From NCBI GenBank assembly GCA_002404095.1, contig DHJA01000020.1, positions 14,161 through 33,314 of the forward strand: 19,154 bases of DNA, in the 5' to 3' direction. The notes under the pieces were generated by a model that was not told the origin of the DNA, searched no databases, and worked only from the letters and a program-made list of their open reading frames with translations. Of the stretch, positions 1 to 8,595 are shown piece by piece. Made by a program: the position numbers and the translations under genes. This stretch comes from Planctomycetaceae bacterium UBA4732. Its GTDB lineage: Bacteria > Planctomycetota > Planctomycetia > Gemmatales > Gemmataceae. The stretch's first letter is position 1. Each line of letters opens with the position of its first letter.

Positions 1-89
1 GGGCTAGAAGCCCGTCCCACCCATCAATCCATGCGTGACAAAGCACTAGTCTTCCCGGTCGGCGATTTCGTGGAAGCGCGGGTGCGGCC

Positions 90-2837
90 ATGCGACGGTG
101 GTTGATTCGGCTCCTGATCCTGAGCGTGCTGGCGGGCGTTGCCGCGGCCGGCGCGGTCCCCGCCCTGGCCTGGCTGCAGCAACGCGCCGCGCCAAAGTAC
201 CTGACCGCCGCCGTATCGCGCGGCCTCGTGGAAACAGTCGTCAATTCGACGGGGACGGTCAAACCGGTCCGCACCGTTTCCGTCGGCGCCTTCACCTCTG
301 GGCCGATAAAGGAGGTCTACGTCGATTTCAACAGCCCCGTGAAGAAAGACCAAGTCCTCGCCGTCATCGACCCGAAGTTGCTCAAGGCGACTGTGGACCG
401 CGACAAGGCGGCCATTGATTCGCAAAAGGCCGATCTCGAGCGCGTCGAGGCGCTCCTGGAGCAGGCCCGTAACAACGAAACGCGAGGCGTCCAGTTACAA
501 AAGATTAACAAAGATTATCTCTCCGATACGGACATGGATACGTTCAAGTACACCGTCAAGTCGTTGGAGGCGCAACGGAAGCTGGCTCTTGCTTCGATTG
601 AACAGGCCAAAGCCAACCTGAAAAACTCCGAAGACAACCTCGGTTACACCCGCATCCTCTCCCCGGAAGACGGCGTCGTCATCGAGCGCAAGGTCGATCC
701 CGGCCAGACCGTGGCCGCGTCGTTTCAGACGCCGGAGCTGTTCACGATCGCGCTGGAAATCGACAAGCACATGCACATTTACGCCTCCGTGGACGAGGCC
801 GACATTGGCCAAATCCACGCGGCCAAGGAACGCAATAAGCCCGTTAAGTTCACCGTGGACGCCTATCCCGGAGACCTGTTCGAGGGCGTGATCGACCAGA
901 TCCGCATGAACTCCACCACGACGCAAAACGTCGTCACTTACCCGGTCGTCATCAAGGCGCCGAATCCGGACCGGAAACTCATGCCCGGCATGACCACGAA
1001 CATTTCCTTTCAGGTCGATGCGAAGGCAGACGTTCTGCGCGTCCCGGTCGCGGCGTTGCGCTATGCGCCGCCGGCCGCACAAGTCCGCCCAGAGGATCGG
1101 CACTACTTGGACGCGAGCTCGCCCGACAAGACCGAAGGCAAACTCATTCACTCGGCCAGTGAAAAAGCCGAGCAGTCGCGGAATCGTCAGCGCCGCATCG
1201 TCTGGGTCCAAGACGGGCCGTTGCTGAAGGCCGTCCCCGTCACGCTCGGCTTGCTTGCCGGAACCGCAGCGACCTCAAGCGGCCGGACCATTTACGACGC
1301 GGCCATTACGAATACGACAATCGACCAGGCCCAGGCCGTCTTCGATCCGGTCCTCAAGCAGACCAACCTCTGGAGCCGCACGAACACGCCGTTCGCCACT
1401 TTCGATCCACTCGACCCCATGCGTTCCCTCATCGCCAGTACGCCGACCGACGCTTACCGCAGCGACTTAAATCTGACCAAGACCAACGTACTCGGCGGCC
1501 AACTGGCGCTGGACTGGACCGAGAACCCCACGCGCATCGCCGCGCCCGGAGTCTTTCCGCTCAATCCTCAAAATCCCACCGCAGTGGACCTCAGTTATAC
1601 GCAACCACTTCTTCAGGGGGCCGGCTATCCGGTCAACACGGCGCCCATCGTGATCGCGCGGTTGAACACGGAACAGTCGTTTTTCCAATACAAGGACGGC
1701 GTGCAGGAATTGGTTCGCGGCGTCCTCGAATCCTACTGGAACCTTGTGCAAGCGCGCGTGGTCGCCTGGGCGCGCGACATCCAAGTACAGCAATCCCAGG
1801 AGGCTTTCGAGCGCGAAAAGGCGCGATTCAAAACCGGCTTCGGCGACGCGGGTACGGTAGCCCAGGCCCAGGTGACGTTCAGCCAGTTCCGCGCCGCCTT
1901 GATCGCGGCCCGCGCGGAGGTGCTGACGCGAGAGGGGGCCGTGCGGAACCTCCTCGGATTGCCGCCAGACGACGACCGACGCATCGTGCCTGTTTCCGCG
2001 CCAACGAGCCTGAGGCTGCCGCACGAATGGGACGCGCTGGTGGGCCTGGCCGAACAGCGCCGGCCCGACGTGGTCGAGTTAAAGCTCGTCACCGAAGCGG
2101 ATCAGGTCCGGCTGGTGCAGGCGGAAGACCAGGCGTTGCCGCGGCTCGACGCCGTCGCCCATTACCGCTGGAACGGCCTCAGCGGCGAAATGCCCAACGG
2201 CGAACGCCTGGCGACCGAGCCGGGACAGTTCACGGACTGGACGGTCGGCGTCAATTTCTCCGTGCCGCTGGGATTGCGCCAGGGGCGCGCCCAAGTGCGA
2301 GGGGTGAAGTTGATAATAGCGCGCGACAAGGCCAACACGGAACAACAAGTGCATCAAGCGATTCACGAGTTGGCGAGTACCGTGCGCGAACTGGACGGCG
2401 CCTATGAGCAGTATCTGGCATTCAAAGAAACCCGCGTAGCCGCGGAAATTAATTTGCGTCTCCAGAGCGAGAAATTCAGGACAGGCCAGGCCATCTACCT
2501 GAACGTACTGCAGGCGCTCAACGACTGGGGCAATGCCGTCACATCCGAGGCGCAACAGCTTCTGACGTACAATGTGGCGCTCGGCAATCTGGAACGGCAG
2601 ACCGGCACGATTCTGGAGACGCACGGGTTGGTGTTTAACGAGGAGCGCTTCCGCGCCGCGGGGCCGCTGGGCGTCTTGGGGCAGGGCCGCTGTTATCCCT
2701 CCGCACTGGTCCCGACCGGCGCCTCGCATCGCTATCCCGACACGGGCGAGCCTGCGGAAAACGCCTTCGATCTGCGCAACCCGGCGCCGCGTGATCCAAA
2801 GCCGCAGGAACTACCGCCGCCGCGACGGTTGCCGTAG
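90..2837 (+). CDS. MacA/HlyD-type adaptor fused to a TolC-type outer-membrane efflux protein
   Basis: A 915-residue protein combines two normally separate efflux parts. Residues 1-30 form a signal anchor. About 35-330 is a periplasmic adaptor: a lipoyl-like half (VETVVNSTGTVKPVRTVSVG), a coiled coil at about 100-180, the second lipoyl half (YTRILSPEDGVVIERKVDPG) and beta-barrel strands ending MPGMTTNISF. About 365-385 (RRIVWVQDGPLLKAVPVTLG) starts the membrane-proximal domain, which breaks off near 390. From about 400 the chain is TolC-like: AQAVFDP, the helical pair around 520-625 ending VRNLLGLPPDD, a beta segment near 715-730 and the second helical pair at 740-840. Both halves are members of tripartite export complexes spanning the cell envelope. 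No ABC or RND pump gene lies in the window. The start has no clear Shine-Dalgarno. The fusion could be natural, the result of a deletion that removed an intervening pump gene, or an assembly artefact. Confidence 0.85.
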   Translation: MRRWLIRLLILSVLAGVAAAGAVPALAWLQQRAAPKYLTAAVSRGLVETVVNSTGTVKPVRTVSVGAFTSGPIKEVYVDFNSPVKKDQVLAVIDPKLLKATVDRDKAAIDSQKADLERVEALLEQARNNETRGVQLQKINKDYLSDTDMDTFKYTVKSLEAQRKLALASIEQAKANLKNSEDNLGYTRILSPEDGVVIERKVDPGQTVAASFQTPELFTIALEIDKHMHIYASVDEADIGQIHAAKERNKPVKFTVDAYPGDLFEGVIDQIRMNSTTTQNVVTYPVVIKAPNPDRKLMPGMTTNISFQVDAKADVLRVPVAALRYAPPAAQVRPEDRHYLDASSPDKTEGKLIHSASEKAEQSRNRQRRIVWVQDGPLLKAVPVTLGLLAGTAATSSGRTIYDAAITNTTIDQAQAVFDPVLKQTNLWSRTNTPFATFDPLDPMRSLIASTPTDAYRSDLNLTKTNVLGGQLALDWTENPTRIAAPGVFPLNPQNPTAVDLSYTQPLLQGAGYPVNTAPIVIARLNTEQSFFQYKDGVQELVRGVLESYWNLVQARVVAWARDIQVQQSQEAFEREKARFKTGFGDAGTVAQAQVTFSQFRAALIAARAEVLTREGAVRNLLGLPPDDDRRIVPVSAPTSLRLPHEWDALVGLAEQRRPDVVELKLVTEADQVRLVQAEDQALPRLDAVAHYRWNGLSGEMPNGERLATEPGQFTDWTVGVNFSVPLGLRQGRAQVRGVKLIIARDKANTEQQVHQAIHELASTVRELDGAYEQYLAFKETRVAAEINLRLQSEKFRTGQAIYLNVLQALNDWGNAVTSEAQQLLTYNVALGNLERQTGTILETHGLVFNEERFRAAGPLGVLGQGRCYPSALVPTGASHRYPDTGEPAENAFDLRNPAPRDPKPQELPPPRRLP

Positions 2838-2866
2838 TCGAGAAGCGTGCATACGGTGGTGGTCCT

Positions 2867-2893
2867 AAAACCCGATCCTCAGATAGAAACGGG
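2867..2893 (-). terminator. Weak possible terminator for the tRNA
   Basis: Downstream of the tRNA on the minus strand, a 4-bp CCCG/CGGG stem (2890-2893 with 2871-2874) is followed by four U residues (2867-2870). The stem is short and the loop long (15 nt), so this is only a weak candidate. Confidence 0.2.
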
Positions 2894-2942
2894 CTAGTGC
2901 CGCGTTTAGTCGTCCTTGGTTGCGGCCTACGGGAGATACGAG

Positions 2943-3029
2943 CGGAGGGGGCGGGATTTGAACCCGCGAACGCCTTTCGGCGTTGTCGGTTTTCAAGACC
3001 GATGCAATCGGCCGCTCTGCCACCCCTCC
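2943..3029 (-). tRNA. tRNA-Ser (UGA anticodon)
   Basis: Read on the minus strand, the segment folds as a class II tRNA. The acceptor arm GGAGGGG (5', from 3029) pairs with CCCCTCC at the 3' end, and the discriminator base is G as expected for serine. The anticodon loop reads CUUGAAA, giving anticodon UGA. A long variable arm (AACGCC/GGCGUU) is present, and the T arm carries GGGTTCAAATCCC. CCA is not encoded: GCT follows the acceptor stem. It decodes UCA and related serine codons. The length of 87 nt with the discriminator is normal for tRNA-Ser. Confidence 0.97.
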
Positions 3030-3102
3030 GAGGATTGCCAACTCTTCACAAAACGGACCCTTTTTGACGAGTTTGTTGGTCATTCCTTCAACGGTTGTCA
3101 GT

Positions 3103-3279
3103 CTAAACGACTGAAACGCGGGCCGCAAGGCAAACGTCATGGCGCCAGGCAGACGAAGGTGTTCGACCAGCTGGTACGGGGCAAAGGCAGTCCTCGGAGC
3201 CTGGTTGCGCGGCCTCTTTTGCACAACCGACGATAGCAAGGGGCAACAGCAAAGCTGCGACCAAGACATTCCTTATCAT
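3103..3279 (-). CDS. Small predicted lipoprotein (58 aa)
   Basis: An open frame too short for most gene callers begins MIRNVLVAALLLPLAIVGCA. This is a textbook lipoprotein signal: basic n-region, hydrophobic core, and lipobox IVGC with the cysteine at residue 19. GGGAG lies six bases before the ATG, a good Shine-Dalgarno. The remaining 39 residues (KEAAQPGSEDC onward) contain three more cysteines and resemble no family I recognise. The gene starts 51 bp after the PQQ-propeller stop on the same strand; a small hairpin (CCGCA/TGCGG, 3301-3315) lies between them. The mature part would be tethered to a membrane. The C-terminal stretch could be the remnant of a longer protein. Signal and RBS support translation, but coding status is unproven. 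Confidence 0.45.
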   Translation of the reverse strand: MIRNVLVAALLLPLAIVGCAKEAAQPGSEDCLCPVPAGRTPSSAWRHDVCLAARVSVV

Positions 3280-3330
3280 CACGAACTCCCGCGGTTTGTT
3301 CCGCAGTCTCTGCGGTGATTCATTTGTCTA

Positions 3331-4563
3331 TTACTTCTTCTCCCGCACATCGTAGCAGTATAGCGAGTCCTGCTCACGCAGGTACAGCTTGCCGCCAACA
3401 ACCACCGGATGCGCCCAGGCCTCCCCGTCCGTCTTGACCTGGAACGAGCCAGTCTCCTTGTAGCCGTCCGGCGACGCCTTGACCAATGCCACGACTCCGT
3501 TGGCGTAACGGAAGTAGAGCCGGCCGTCCGCGTAAGTGACCGATGCCGAGCGTCTGCCCCTGCCCTCGTTGCCCTCGCGTTTCCACATCACATGGCCGGA
3601 CTTCACCTCGGCGCAGTAGGGCTGGCCGTGATCGTCGGTATCGCCATAGGCGTAATCGCCGACGACCAGCACGCCGCCGTGCTTATTGGTTAGCTCGCTC
3701 TTGAAGTAGACCTCTTCGGCCTTCACCTCCTTGCCGTTCGCCGTGAGTTGTAGGAGCGCGCCGCCTTTGCCGTAGCCCGCCACTGCTAGGATTTGATCCT
3801 TAAGGACGATTGGCGTTGAGACGTTAATGTTGGGGCCAAGCTTCTGGTACGTCCACAACGGCTTCCCGTCGGTCGAGACGCCGGCAAGGCCGCCGTCGAG
3901 TAATCGGACGTACTGTTTGACGCCGCCAACCTCCGCGATGACGGCGGAAGCATAGCCGGCCTCCGTGTGTTCCAAGGGAATGGCGCATTTCCAGACGGTT
4001 TCGCCGGTTTTCTTATCGAGGGCGACCATCGTGGCGTCCTTGCCGCCGGGAGTGACGATGACGTGGTCGCCGTCCACGAGCGGCGACTCGCAGTAATGCC
4101 ATTGCTTGATCGAGCCGCCGAACTCCTTGTGCAGATTTCGATGCCAAACGCGCTTGCCGTCCTTGATTTGCAGGCAGACGAGATCGCCTTCCTGACCGAC
4201 CAGGGCGTAAACGCGGTCGCCGTCCACGGTCGGGGTGCAGCCCAGTTCGCCGCCCGCGGGGCCGACATCGGCCGACCAGACGACCTTGCCGTTGTCCCGC
4301 TCCAGGGCGAAGACTTTCGAGACCGCGCCGTTGGCGCCGAGGGTGTAAATACGGTCGCCGGCGACGCTGACGCCGGCATAGCTGCTGCCGAGGCCCTTGA
4401 CTTGCCACGCAAGCGGCGGGCCGTCTTTCGGCCACGACTTGAGCAGTCCCGTTTCCTTCGAGACGTCGTCACGGTTCGGGCCACGAAACTGGGGCCAGTC
4501 GGCGGCAGATGAGGCAGGCAGGAGGTTCAGCAAGACGAGGATCGGCAAGAGGTAGTTGGTCAT
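3331..4563 (-). CDS. Secreted PQQ-binding-like beta-propeller (BamB-like) protein
   Basis: A 410-residue protein opens with a Sec signal peptide (MTNYLLPILVLLNLLPASSA) followed by DWPQFRGPNRD, a motif very common in planctomycete PQQ-propeller proteins. Repeating blades carry PQQ-type motifs such as GNGKVVW-like and GKRVWH, KKTGETVWK, SGHVMWK and YADGRLYFRY, spaced about 45-50 residues apart across the chain. Such propellers act in the periplasm or on the cell surface. Most planctomycete members have no assigned substrate, and nothing here shows quinone-dependent dehydrogenase activity. The start is supported by AAAGGAG eight bases upstream. The neighbours are a tiny lipoprotein downstream and a glycoside hydrolase upstream, separated by a large inverted-repeat element, so co-transcription with the hydrolase is doubtful. 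Confidence 0.85.
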   Translation of the reverse strand: MTNYLLPILVLLNLLPASSAADWPQFRGPNRDDVSKETGLLKSWPKDGPPLAWQVKGLGSSYAGVSVAGDRIYTLGANGAVSKVFALERDNGKVVWSADVGPAGGELGCTPTVDGDRVYALVGQEGDLVCLQIKDGKRVWHRNLHKEFGGSIKQWHYCESPLVDGDHVIVTPGGKDATMVALDKKTGETVWKCAIPLEHTEAGYASAVIAEVGGVKQYVRLLDGGLAGVSTDGKPLWTYQKLGPNINVSTPIVLKDQILAVAGYGKGGALLQLTANGKEVKAEEVYFKSELTNKHGGVLVVGDYAYGDTDDHGQPYCAEVKSGHVMWKREGNEGRGRRSASVTYADGRLYFRYANGVVALVKASPDGYKETGSFQVKTDGEAWAHPVVVGGKLYLREQDSLYCYDVREKK

Positions 4564-4913
4564 CGGAAGAGACTCCTTTCGGCGAAAACCCTGGCTCGAG
4601 GTCCTTGGAAGAATCCGTGTCGGCGAATGATAACGCCGGTCGGTCGCGCAGACAAGGCGGCCTACTTGGCGGGTGCGCCTCTCGAATTTGGAGGTAGGGG
4701 CGCGGTTTCCTCATAGGTACATCTACACAAGGGGGGTGCCATGCTTTCGCGGCCTCCGTCGGAACCTTCCCGCCGTCGAAGCTGCCGCGAAAGCATGACT
4801 CCCGCGCGAGGACTCATGCTTTCGCGGGGTCGGGACGTGATAACGTCTCCGAACCGGCCCGCGAAAGCATGGCACCCTCTCGCACGCCCCAGTCCAAAAT
4901 CGAGAGGCGCGGC
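4564..4913. other. 350-bp gene-free interval between glycoside hydrolase and PQQ gene
   Basis: I see no convincing gene here. The right-hand part (4734-4877) is taken up by the nested inverted-repeat element listed separately. The left-hand part (4564-4733) holds the Shine-Dalgarno of the PQQ gene next to 4563 and otherwise shows no structure I can support. Confidence 0.6.
4734..4877. repeat. Nested inverted-repeat element with four copies of ATGCTTTCGCGG
   Basis: The 12-mer ATGCTTTCGCGG occurs at 4741-4752 (+), 4785-4796 (-), 4816-4827 (+) and 4859-4870 (-), alternating in orientation. The two outer copies are embedded in a perfect inverted repeat of 19 bp (4734-4752 with 4859-4877, core GGTGCCATGCTTTCGCGG). 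The two inner copies form an 18-bp inverted repeat with one mismatch (4785-4802 with 4810-4827) around a 7-nt loop. The whole can fold as a hairpin within a long-range stem. It lies just after the glycoside hydrolase stop and could serve as a strong terminator. It could equally be a REP/MITE-like mobile repeat. No transposase is seen nearby. Confidence 0.85.
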
Positions 4914-6746
4914 CTACTTGGCCTTTGCGGGGCCGATACAACCGGCCGCTTTCTTCACGCGCACTTCCTTGATCAAGAATTCATTGGGTGAGCCGTTCGC
5001 GTCGAACCGGAAGTTCCAGCCCCACTGGCCGACGAAGTTGGCATCGCTGATCTTCCAGGTGTTCTCGTGCCACTTGTCGTCCTTGGGGATCGTCCACCAG
5101 CCTTGCGCCCCCGTGTAGCCCTTCATCGATTCGTAGGTGAGATTCATCCCGGCCTCCTTGTCGGACGCCAACCGCTTAGCCACGATGGTGATCTCCAACT
5201 CCTTGGTCCCGAAGGGAACGAACTGGGGATCGACGCGGAAGTAGACGTAACGGCCCTCGTTCTTCAGCGCGGGGTTGGCGAAGTCCGGACGGCGATAGCT
5301 TTCGACCAGAGTTTCCTGCTCGTTCACGACAACGGTCGTCTTCGGGTTGACTTGCTTGAGGCCGTCCTCGGTATTGGCGGCCCCCAACCGGCAGGTGACC
5401 ACCTTGGCGTTGGCATAGTCCCCGCCCCACGGGTAGGGCTTGCCGTCGTTGCCCTGGGCCTGCTTGGCCAGGTCGGCCGGCACGTCGCTGATGAAGACCG
5501 GCCTCTGGGTCAGGACCAGTTCCTGGCCGGCCGGAAGCGGCGACTGCTTGCCCGCCAGGTCCGTCACGGCCACTTCGGCATCGAACTTGACCTTGTACTC
5601 CTTGCCCGCGGGCGACCAGGCCGCCAGGACATTTCCCTTTTGTCCCTGGAACAGGAAACCGTAGCCGCCCTTGCCCAGATCCAGCCAGCCAAGGTAGCGC
5701 GGTTGCTGCCCCAGCACGGCGGTCATCGTCTTCAAGGCGTCATAAGCGGGGCGCGGTGTCCAGTCGGGGCGGATGATCCCGTGATCGGTCCCTTTGCCAT
5801 AGGCAGGGCCGCGGGCCTCAAACCAGAAGATCCGCTCAAAGCCCTGCACAATCGAGAGGACGTAGGCCTTGGCCAGCATGTCGGCCTGCTCGGCGTCGCC
5901 TTTGGCATCGGGTTTGGTGGGCGCCTGAAAGCCGATCTCGGTGATCCAGAGCGGGATGTCCTTCCGTTGCTTGTTGGCGGCGAGCATCTTGCGGAGGTTG
6001 CCCGCGAGGCTCAGGTAACCCACTTCCCCGCCCTCGGCCACGGCGCCGAGGTTCTCGTAAGGATGCACGCAGATGAAGTCGAAGTGGTCGGCGGCCCCGG
6101 CCTTGATCACCGCGTCCAGGAAGCCCACATCGAAGTTGGCGACGCTCAGGCCGATCTTGGCCGTGGGATCGATCTTCTTGCCCGCGTCGTATGCCGTCAC
6201 CACCAGCTCGGCATAGTCCTTCACCTTGTTCTTCGAGTCGCCGAAGCTGCCGTTGAACTCGTTCCAGACCTCCCAGTACTTCACGTCCTTTTGGTAGCGC
6301 TCCACCGTGCCGGTGATGTAATCGCGCCAGTACCGGATGTCCTTGATCGGAAACTTGCGCGTCCCGCCGTCGGCCGAGGCCCAGGGGGCGAGATATGCCC
6401 AGCAGACAAGCAGGTGAATGTTGTTGGCCCGGGCGTCGGCCGCCATCGCGTCAGAACTTTTCCAGTTCCACTGGTCCTTCTTGGGCTGGATGACCTGCCA
6501 CTCGGGAAATAGCCGGAGCCATCCGACGCCGGCCTTCTGGAGCATCGGGTTGAACTTCGGGTAATCGCCCGACCATTCCGCGCCCGAGGCGATTCCCCAG
6601 GGGCTGGCATCGTCACGCGGATCCGCCTTCGCCGGCGGCTGGGCCGTCGCGGGACGCACCGCCGCCAGCGCGAGGACGAGGCCGCCTGCGATCGCCACAG
6701 CGATGCGGTACTTACCCGGACACGACTTTGCTTGCGTACGCATCAT
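4914..6746 (-). CDS. Secreted clan GH-A glycoside hydrolase (GH39/GH5-like)
   Basis: A 610-residue exported enzyme. Residues 1-36 are a Sec signal peptide (GGLVLALAAVRPATAQ). About 45-350 is a TIM-barrel of glycoside hydrolase clan A: the proton donor is E163 in YWEVWNEFNG (strand 4 Asn-Glu), and the nucleophile is E270 in PLWITEIGFQAP (strand 7). FDFICVHPYENL and FERIFWFEARG are further barrel-strand motifs. About 355-430 looks like the small beta-domain typical of GH39-like proteins. About 445-605 is another beta-rich domain (ETLVESYRRPDF, DANGSPNEFLIKEVRV), possibly carbohydrate-binding. It would cleave beta-linked sugars with retention outside the cytoplasm; the substrate cannot be read from sequence. 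An AAAGGAAAG sequence precedes the start; ATG-ATG leaves the exact codon open by one residue. Confidence 0.85.
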   Translation of the reverse strand: MMRTQAKSCPGKYRIAVAIAGGLVLALAAVRPATAQPPAKADPRDDASPWGIASGAEWSGDYPKFNPMLQKAGVGWLRLFPEWQVIQPKKDQWNWKSSDAMAADARANNIHLLVCWAYLAPWASADGGTRKFPIKDIRYWRDYITGTVERYQKDVKYWEVWNEFNGSFGDSKNKVKDYAELVVTAYDAGKKIDPTAKIGLSVANFDVGFLDAVIKAGAADHFDFICVHPYENLGAVAEGGEVGYLSLAGNLRKMLAANKQRKDIPLWITEIGFQAPTKPDAKGDAEQADMLAKAYVLSIVQGFERIFWFEARGPAYGKGTDHGIIRPDWTPRPAYDALKTMTAVLGQQPRYLGWLDLGKGGYGFLFQGQKGNVLAAWSPAGKEYKVKFDAEVAVTDLAGKQSPLPAGQELVLTQRPVFISDVPADLAKQAQGNDGKPYPWGGDYANAKVVTCRLGAANTEDGLKQVNPKTTVVVNEQETLVESYRRPDFANPALKNEGRYVYFRVDPQFVPFGTKELEITIVAKRLASDKEAGMNLTYESMKGYTGAQGWWTIPKDDKWHENTWKISDANFVGQWGWNFRFDANGSPNEFLIKEVRVKKAAGCIGPAKAK

Positions 6747-6797
6747 TGCTTTCCTTTCTTTCTGGTGTGAGCCGCACCGCTTCGACGGCCTCGGCGT

Positions 6798-7547
6798 TCA
6801 CGTCGTTGGTTCAAGAACACGGCGCCAGCGTCGGGGCATGGCCGCAAACGCGGTCTGGTAGGCGGCGTCCAAAGGCGTCGAAACGTACCTGTTCGGTTTC
6901 AGGAACAGGGGCATATCCGGCAGCAACTCCCCGACGGCGACGTGACGAACGTAAGCGCGTACCGCCAAGTCCGTTTCATAAGAGGCCAGTGTCAACGGCT
7001 TGCCGGCGGGCGGGTTATAAACTTGTCCGGCGACGTCGTCCCAAATGACGGCATGGAGGCCGTGCGGGTCGCGGGGGCCGGGCGGGAAAAGGTCAATGAT
7101 GAGCAAGTGAACGCCCTGATTCAGAAACTCGGCCGCCTTCTGCACCAACGAGCGCAAGCCGTTGGTCGTGGACTTGTTGCCAGGCGAGACGATCTCGATC
7201 ACCGCCGTCACCCGGTCGCCGCTCACGTGGCGGACCACAAGCTGCGTCTGCTTGCGGCGATAGAATTCCAGATCGGTCTCGGCTGTAGGCGCAAGCGTCG
7301 GCGCCGCGATGAGCAATCCCGTATTTCCGTTGGAAGAAACGGGCGTCGCCGAATCGTCCGCGTCGTCGCTTCCTCCCTGGAGAGTCAACACATCCGGCCC
7401 GAATCCCGCCGCATATTGCTCCGGCAGCGCGTAGTAATCTTCGGGAAGAATGCCCTCGTTCAGCGCGGCGCTGAGGACGACGATCCAATTCTGGTGGAAG
7501 GCGTGAAAGATGCCAGCTTCCACGCGGGTCCAGTCGTGTACGGGCAT
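6798..7547 (-). CDS. DUF4058 family protein
   Basis: A 249-residue protein beginning MPVHDWTRVEAGIFHAFHQN, the hallmark opening of DUF4058 proteins common in planctomycetes and cyanobacteria. The function is unknown. The segment VTAVIEIVSPGNKSTTNG followed by HLLIIDLFPPGPRDPHG resembles the strand-rich core of PD-(D/E)XK/Uma2-like folds, but that is inference. I chose the ATG at 7547 because GAGGGAGAG lies about eight bases upstream and because the family starts there. An upstream in-frame ATG at 7574 would overlap the epimerase gene. The gene follows the epimerase stop by 13 bp on the same strand, so the two are probably co-transcribed, although DUF4058 genes are often scattered and the pairing may have no functional meaning. 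Confidence 0.85.
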   Translation of the reverse strand: MPVHDWTRVEAGIFHAFHQNWIVVLSAALNEGILPEDYYALPEQYAAGFGPDVLTLQGGSDDADDSATPVSSNGNTGLLIAAPTLAPTAETDLEFYRRKQTQLVVRHVSGDRVTAVIEIVSPGNKSTTNGLRSLVQKAAEFLNQGVHLLIIDLFPPGPRDPHGLHAVIWDDVAGQVYNPPAGKPLTLASYETDLAVRAYVRHVAVGELLPDMPLFLKPNRYVSTPLDAAYQTAFAAMPRRWRRVLEPTT

Positions 7548-7560
7548 AACTCGCTCTCCC

Positions 7561-8580
7561 TCAGATATTGCCATAGGCCGCTTGTTGCTTCACCCACGGA
7601 ATGACGACGTCTAATACCTCACTTAACGGCGTTGTGGCCCGAAATCCCAAAACGCGCTCCGCCTTCGTCACGTCCGGGATGCGCTTTTGCACATCATAGC
7701 GGTACGGTTCGTCGCAAACGTGGCGGAACGGCTCGCCTGGCCGCAGCTTGTTCCAGATCATCCGCGCCAGTTCCAGTACCGTCGTCGCCTCGGCGGTGCT
7801 GAGGTTGAAGTCCTCGTTGACCGCCTCGGGCCGCTCGATGCACAGACGAATGCCGCGCGCCAGATCGGCGCCGTAGGTGTAACAACGCACCTGGCCGCCG
7901 TCGCCGAGAAGGCGCAGAGGATCTTGCCCCTTGACCACCTTCTGAATAAGGTCGGGTACGACGTGGCTCATGGCGAGGCGGACGTTGCCGCTATGGACCT
8001 CGACCTCACACAGCGCCCGCCGTTCGCCGACGCCGACGCAGTTGAACGGCCGGCAGATCGTATAGGGTAGTTGGCATTGTTCCCAGGCGCCTTGCGCGTA
8101 GTATTCCGTCGCCAGCTTCTGGAAACCGTAGGTGGAAGACGGCGGCGCGCAGCGTCGCTGTTCGCCCTCCGGCGTCGGCCATACCGTCGCGTTCTCGTAG
8201 ACCATCGACGAGCTGATGACGTTGATCTTTTTCAGCGTCCCTCGCTTGTGGCCCGCGACCGCCGCGTCGAAGACGGCGGCGGTCAGACGCTCATTTTCCG
8301 CCAACAAAGCGTAGGCGAATTCGTGAAAATAGCTGATGCCGCCGATGCGCGCCGCTCCCGCCACGACCTGATCCACGTCGCGCATCAGTTCGCCGAGGAG
8401 AGCAACGTCTTTGGCGTCGCCTTCGACGAAATGGTATGCGGGATGTTGCAGAGATTGTTGGTGAAGAGGACCGTATTTGGAGAAATTGTCGAGGCCGACG
8501 ACCTCATGGCCGGCGTTCAACAGCTCTTCCACGAGATAGCCGCCGATGAAGCCAGCAGCGCCGGTAATAAGGATTTTCAT
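7561..8580 (-). CDS. NAD-dependent epimerase/dehydratase (extended SDR, nucleotide sugar)
   Basis: A 339-residue extended short-chain dehydrogenase. The N-terminal Rossmann motif GAAGFIG lies at residues 7-13, an acidic residue after strand 2 (GLDNFS) selects NAD, the catalytic serines are in VISSSMVYEN (about 121-130), and Y151xxxK155 is in STYGFQKLATEYY. The C-terminal half carries the substrate-binding RPFNCVGVGER and GDGGQVRCYTYGADLARGI typical of UDP- or GDP-sugar epimerases and decarboxylases. It acts in the cytoplasm on a nucleotide-sugar, feeding surface polysaccharide or glycoconjugate synthesis. The exact reaction is not determinable here. A UDP-sugar dehydrogenase lies upstream on the same strand, the usual partner; a toxin/immunity pair now separates them. 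Only a weak AAAAGG precedes the start. Confidence 0.85.
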   Translation of the reverse strand: MKILITGAAGFIGGYLVEELLNAGHEVVGLDNFSKYGPLHQQSLQHPAYHFVEGDAKDVALLGELMRDVDQVVAGAARIGGISYFHEFAYALLAENERLTAAVFDAAVAGHKRGTLKKINVISSSMVYENATVWPTPEGEQRRCAPPSSTYGFQKLATEYYAQGAWEQCQLPYTICRPFNCVGVGERRALCEVEVHSGNVRLAMSHVVPDLIQKVVKGQDPLRLLGDGGQVRCYTYGADLARGIRLCIERPEAVNEDFNLSTAEATTVLELARMIWNKLRPGEPFRHVCDEPYRYDVQKRIPDVTKAERVLGFRATTPLSEVLDVVIPWVKQQAAYGNI

Positions 8581-8595
8581 TCGGCGTTAAACCTT

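Noticed and set aside
1..13. Short hairpin GGGCT-AGA-AGCCC at the window edge
   Set aside because: A 5-bp stem with a 3-nt loop, no U-tract and no upstream context is too little to call a terminator.
24..425. Minus-strand 133-residue frame at the left edge
   Set aside because: It is a shadow of the adaptor domain on the other strand with no recognisable motif.
2865..3269. 134-residue minus-strand frame across the tRNA
   Set aside because: Half of it is a translation of the tRNA-Ser gene; the small lipoprotein in another frame has far better signals.
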